DNA of 22,097 nucleotides, from positions 23,704-45,800 of the forward strand of contig JAKCWW010002750.1 of assembly GCA_026260175.1 (NCBI GenBank). The letters run 5' to 3'. The notes under the pieces are model-generated. The model made no database searches. It was not told the origin of the DNA and saw only the letters and a program-made list of their open reading frames with translations. Both the position numbers and the translations under genes were made by a program. Below are positions 19,976-22,097 of the stretch, piece by piece (the stretch's first letter is position 1; the number at the start of each line of letters is the position of its first letter). This stretch comes from Reticulitermes lucifugus. Taxonomy: Eukaryota; Arthropoda; Insecta; Blattodea; Rhinotermitidae.

Positions 19976-20228
19976 GTAGAGGTGAGGTCTTCGCTCTTCT
20001 GGGTTCTTACGCAGCGTACGTTGGTAGTTGTTTACCGACGTTTCGGGGCAACCTATAGGTCCAAACATGAAGGGTCAAGGATTCTAAGAAGAATGCTGCT
20101 TGGACTGCTTGAATCTTGAAGTTTTGAACGATAGGCTGCCCCGAAACGTCGGTAAACAACTACCAATATGCTGCGTAACAACCCAGAAGAGAGAACACCT
20201 CATCTACACCGCGGCGGAGACCTGAAAT
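19976..20228. mobile_element. foldback (MITE-like) element, copy C
   Basis: The left arm (about 19976-20056) contains GAGGTCTTCGCTCTTCTGGG, TTACGCAGC and TTGGTAGTTGTTTACCGACG, then TTTCGGGGCA. The right arm (about 20130-20207) is its inverted copy: TGCCCCGAAACGTCGGTAAA, CAACTACCAA, GCTGCGTAACAACCCAGAAG. The right side extends with CACCGCGGCGGAGACCTGAAA, shared in part with copy A. The arms are only moderately diverged, so the transcript could fold into a long hairpin. The plus frame at 19919-20119 is a by-product. Confidence 0.85.
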
Positions 20229-20738
20229 CATGTAAGCCAGTAGTTTTAAGCCGAATAGTGCCCAACGTAATACTTTGGCACGTGTAATACAGCTGTCTGT
20301 GGCATACCATTCACACTGAATTGCATAAAGTTATCTCCTTGTAGAGCGCACGCTAACCCTTCAGGCTGTACTCATGCCGTTTTCCTGCTTAACATGATGG
20401 AGTTTTAATACAATTCTCGACTTTTTGTATAATAATATACTGACGTCACAAAAGATGTTACAATGTCATTTTCTCAGCTATGTTCAGTGTTGCTATTATT
20501 CTGCCAGCAACGTGATTTAACCTTCTGCGAGAGGAGGGGCATGCTGAGGAGAGCGGACCAGTTTCTGTGGCTTCCTCGTTTCGAGACACTACATGGCAAT
20601 TTACTCGTTCTCGAGCGGATGCGCTATATACCTATGCACTGAATGCCGCATATGCAGGTATTTGTCGCTAGAAGGATCCAGTAACAGAAAGAATGCATAG
20701 AAACCCATTCAATTTTTCGAAACCTTAGGTGCTTTAGT
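20229..20738. other. non-coding stretch, intron
   Basis: No gene, RNA gene or repeat recognised. Confidence 0.5.
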
Positions 20739-20905
20739 AAAAGTAAAGTAAAGTAAAGTTCTCCCTAGAACAGGCCACGAAGGCCCAGAGGGGGAGTAGA
20801 GATATAGCTCTACTCTTTCTTTAACCTCGGTGCTAAATGGGGGTGGGTGGTCAACTCCACGCCCCGGCCGCTTTACCCCCGGGAATGACCCAAACCCAAA
20901 ATGAA
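20739..20905 (-). mobile_element. 5'-truncated SINE fragment
   Basis: On the minus strand the fragment runs from TTTGGGTCATTCCCGGGGGT and AAAGCGGCCGG through GCACCGAGGTTAAAG, GAGCTATATCTCTACTCC and GGCCTTCGTGGCC to a tail of repeated CTTTA units (plus strand AAAGTAAAGTAAAGTAAAG at 20739-20758). This matches the 3' half of the SINE at 17437-17731. The tRNA head and the first part of the body are missing, as with 5'-truncated retroposition. The GC-rich centre (CCCCGGCCGC...CCCCCGGG) stands out from the AT-rich flanks. Confidence 0.8.
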
Positions 20906-22097
20906 GGAATGTCATGGAAACACCACGGGTTTCTTTCGCCTCTTGAGCCCTACATTCTGTTTATCACAGTTTCATTAGCTTATGTGTGGGAAATAGTAGA
21001 GCGTAGTGGGAAATTTATTATTATTATTATTATTCCAATTCAAGGGTTCGGTGCTGCAAGGCCCTCATGATATTCAGAAGATATTTTTAAAAAACTGGGT
21101 CCATTATTAAACTTTATTGCTTCTGTTTATATTTGACATATAAATTCCTTTGCTGTGGCAGGCGAAGATGATAGCGACAGAATTATGACATGAAATTGCG
21201 TATTATTCTTCATACCTTAGGTGAAATTATTGTAGATTACCTTTAGCAGTGTACGCGTTCAATTAATTCAACTACCAGAATTGTAGTGATTGGGAATAAT
21301 CTCCAAACATCCATCCGCTGAACAAACCCTTCCCTCCTATTTCGTTATAAACAATCTACAGAAGCCTCCTTCAACAGTGGATCTTCTTTCCAATTTGATG
21401 AGCGTAAAGAACAATAGAATATCCGTCGGGTGAGTTTATTAATCCCGTGACATGATCCTCTCTGTCAATTTTAGCTTTATCGAGGTATCTGTTCTAATAG
21501 CGTGTTTGAAGACCTACTCAAGCTAACGTACATTTATCCGAATTTTCATGTGTAGCCATCGTTCACACTATAACAACGTGATATAAGTATACCGTATTAT
21601 AAAAACATGACCTACCTAAATATTGACAAATGACAAAAGACAAACTTTTCACAGACTTACATGTCTGTCAACTATTGACAGATAGGTTTGACTGTAATAC
21701 GTTATTCCTGATACTCGTGCGCGTATATTGCTCATGATAATTCGGTTCCGATCCGCGAAACACGAACGTTCTTCATCGTTACCACAAAAGCCCGTCAGTA
21801 TACCATAATGTGACAGACGTTTTTACTCGTTATATCTCCACATATTGTTTTATAATTAACAGCACACGCCTAGATGTCACAGGTGGGTTTTTCTGCTTTC
21901 CGCTTTTTCTTTTTTCTTGCTATGAGTACCGTTTTAATTGTAGGTGAAATGTCCAATTACGAAATTTTCTATCCTAACAACGCTTTAGGTTCCTGTGTGA
22001 TGAAATGTGACTGAGTTACATGCAGAGTGCGTCGTAGTGTTTTTTTTACATGGTGAAGGGCCCCGCAGCAGATGCTACGGACGCACCACAGCCTTAA
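20906..22097. other. non-coding stretch, intron, with an (ATT)n microsatellite
   Basis: TTATTATTATTATTATTATT lies at about 21015-21034. A perfect short hairpin, TCTGTCAA-CTA-TTGACAGA, lies at 21664-21682. No exon of the adenylate cyclase or other gene was recognised up to the end of the window. Confidence 0.55.

Noticed and set aside
20837-21070. Plus-strand 77-codon frame and its minus partner
   Set aside because: They start in the SINE fragment, and the plus frame runs through the ATT microsatellite.

Overview
This window looks like intronic DNA from an insect. Long AT-rich non-coding stretches, spliceosomal GT/AG signals, tRNA-derived SINEs, decayed DNA transposons and microsatellites all point to a eukaryote. 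The SINE types (tails of repeated GGTAAA, a shared central domain) resemble those I associate with termites and cockroaches (Blattodea). That assignment is from memory and unverified. Nothing suggests prokaryotic operons, CRISPR or phage.

The one clear host-gene signal is a single 61-codon exon at 17783-17965 (+). It encodes the last transmembrane helix of the first membrane cassette and the following signalling helix of a membrane adenylate cyclase, closest by eye to the AC5/6 type. It has an acceptor after a pyrimidine tract and a GTGAAAG donor, and is phase 0 on both sides. I found no other exon of the gene, so most of the window is probably its introns: at least about 17.8 kb upstream and about 4.1 kb downstream.

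Layout. 1-1390: AT-rich, with an AAT microsatellite. 1393-1580: 3' stub of a LINE reverse transcriptase. 2815-3010: SINE (-). 3560-4240: degenerate repeat with a recurring CCGAATTTCA-like phrase. 4291-4566: an unidentified coding-like reading frame (-) with one internal stop. 5895-6042: tRNA-headed SINE (+). 8785-8972 and 9279-9482: two foldback elements of one family, with a third at 19976-20228. 11960-13968: a nearly full-length but heavily broken hAT transposase (-), with a six-copy 35-bp minisatellite inside it at 12867-13076. 15897-16110: a GC-rich coding-like patch (-). 16447-16767: complete SINE (-) with a 76-nt tRNA-like head, followed by another old repeat. 17437-17731: complete SINE (+), ending about 50 bp before the adenylate cyclase exon. 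19718-19783: three copies of a 22-bp repeat. 20739-20905: SINE fragment (-).

The most informative observation is the minisatellite. Its unit is a piece of the transposase reading frame itself (codons corresponding to TEYKHLLHHCEI). The transposase continues on both sides of the array, in frame with the outermost copies. The array therefore arose by tandem amplification, in place, of a 35-bp coding segment in a dead transposon.
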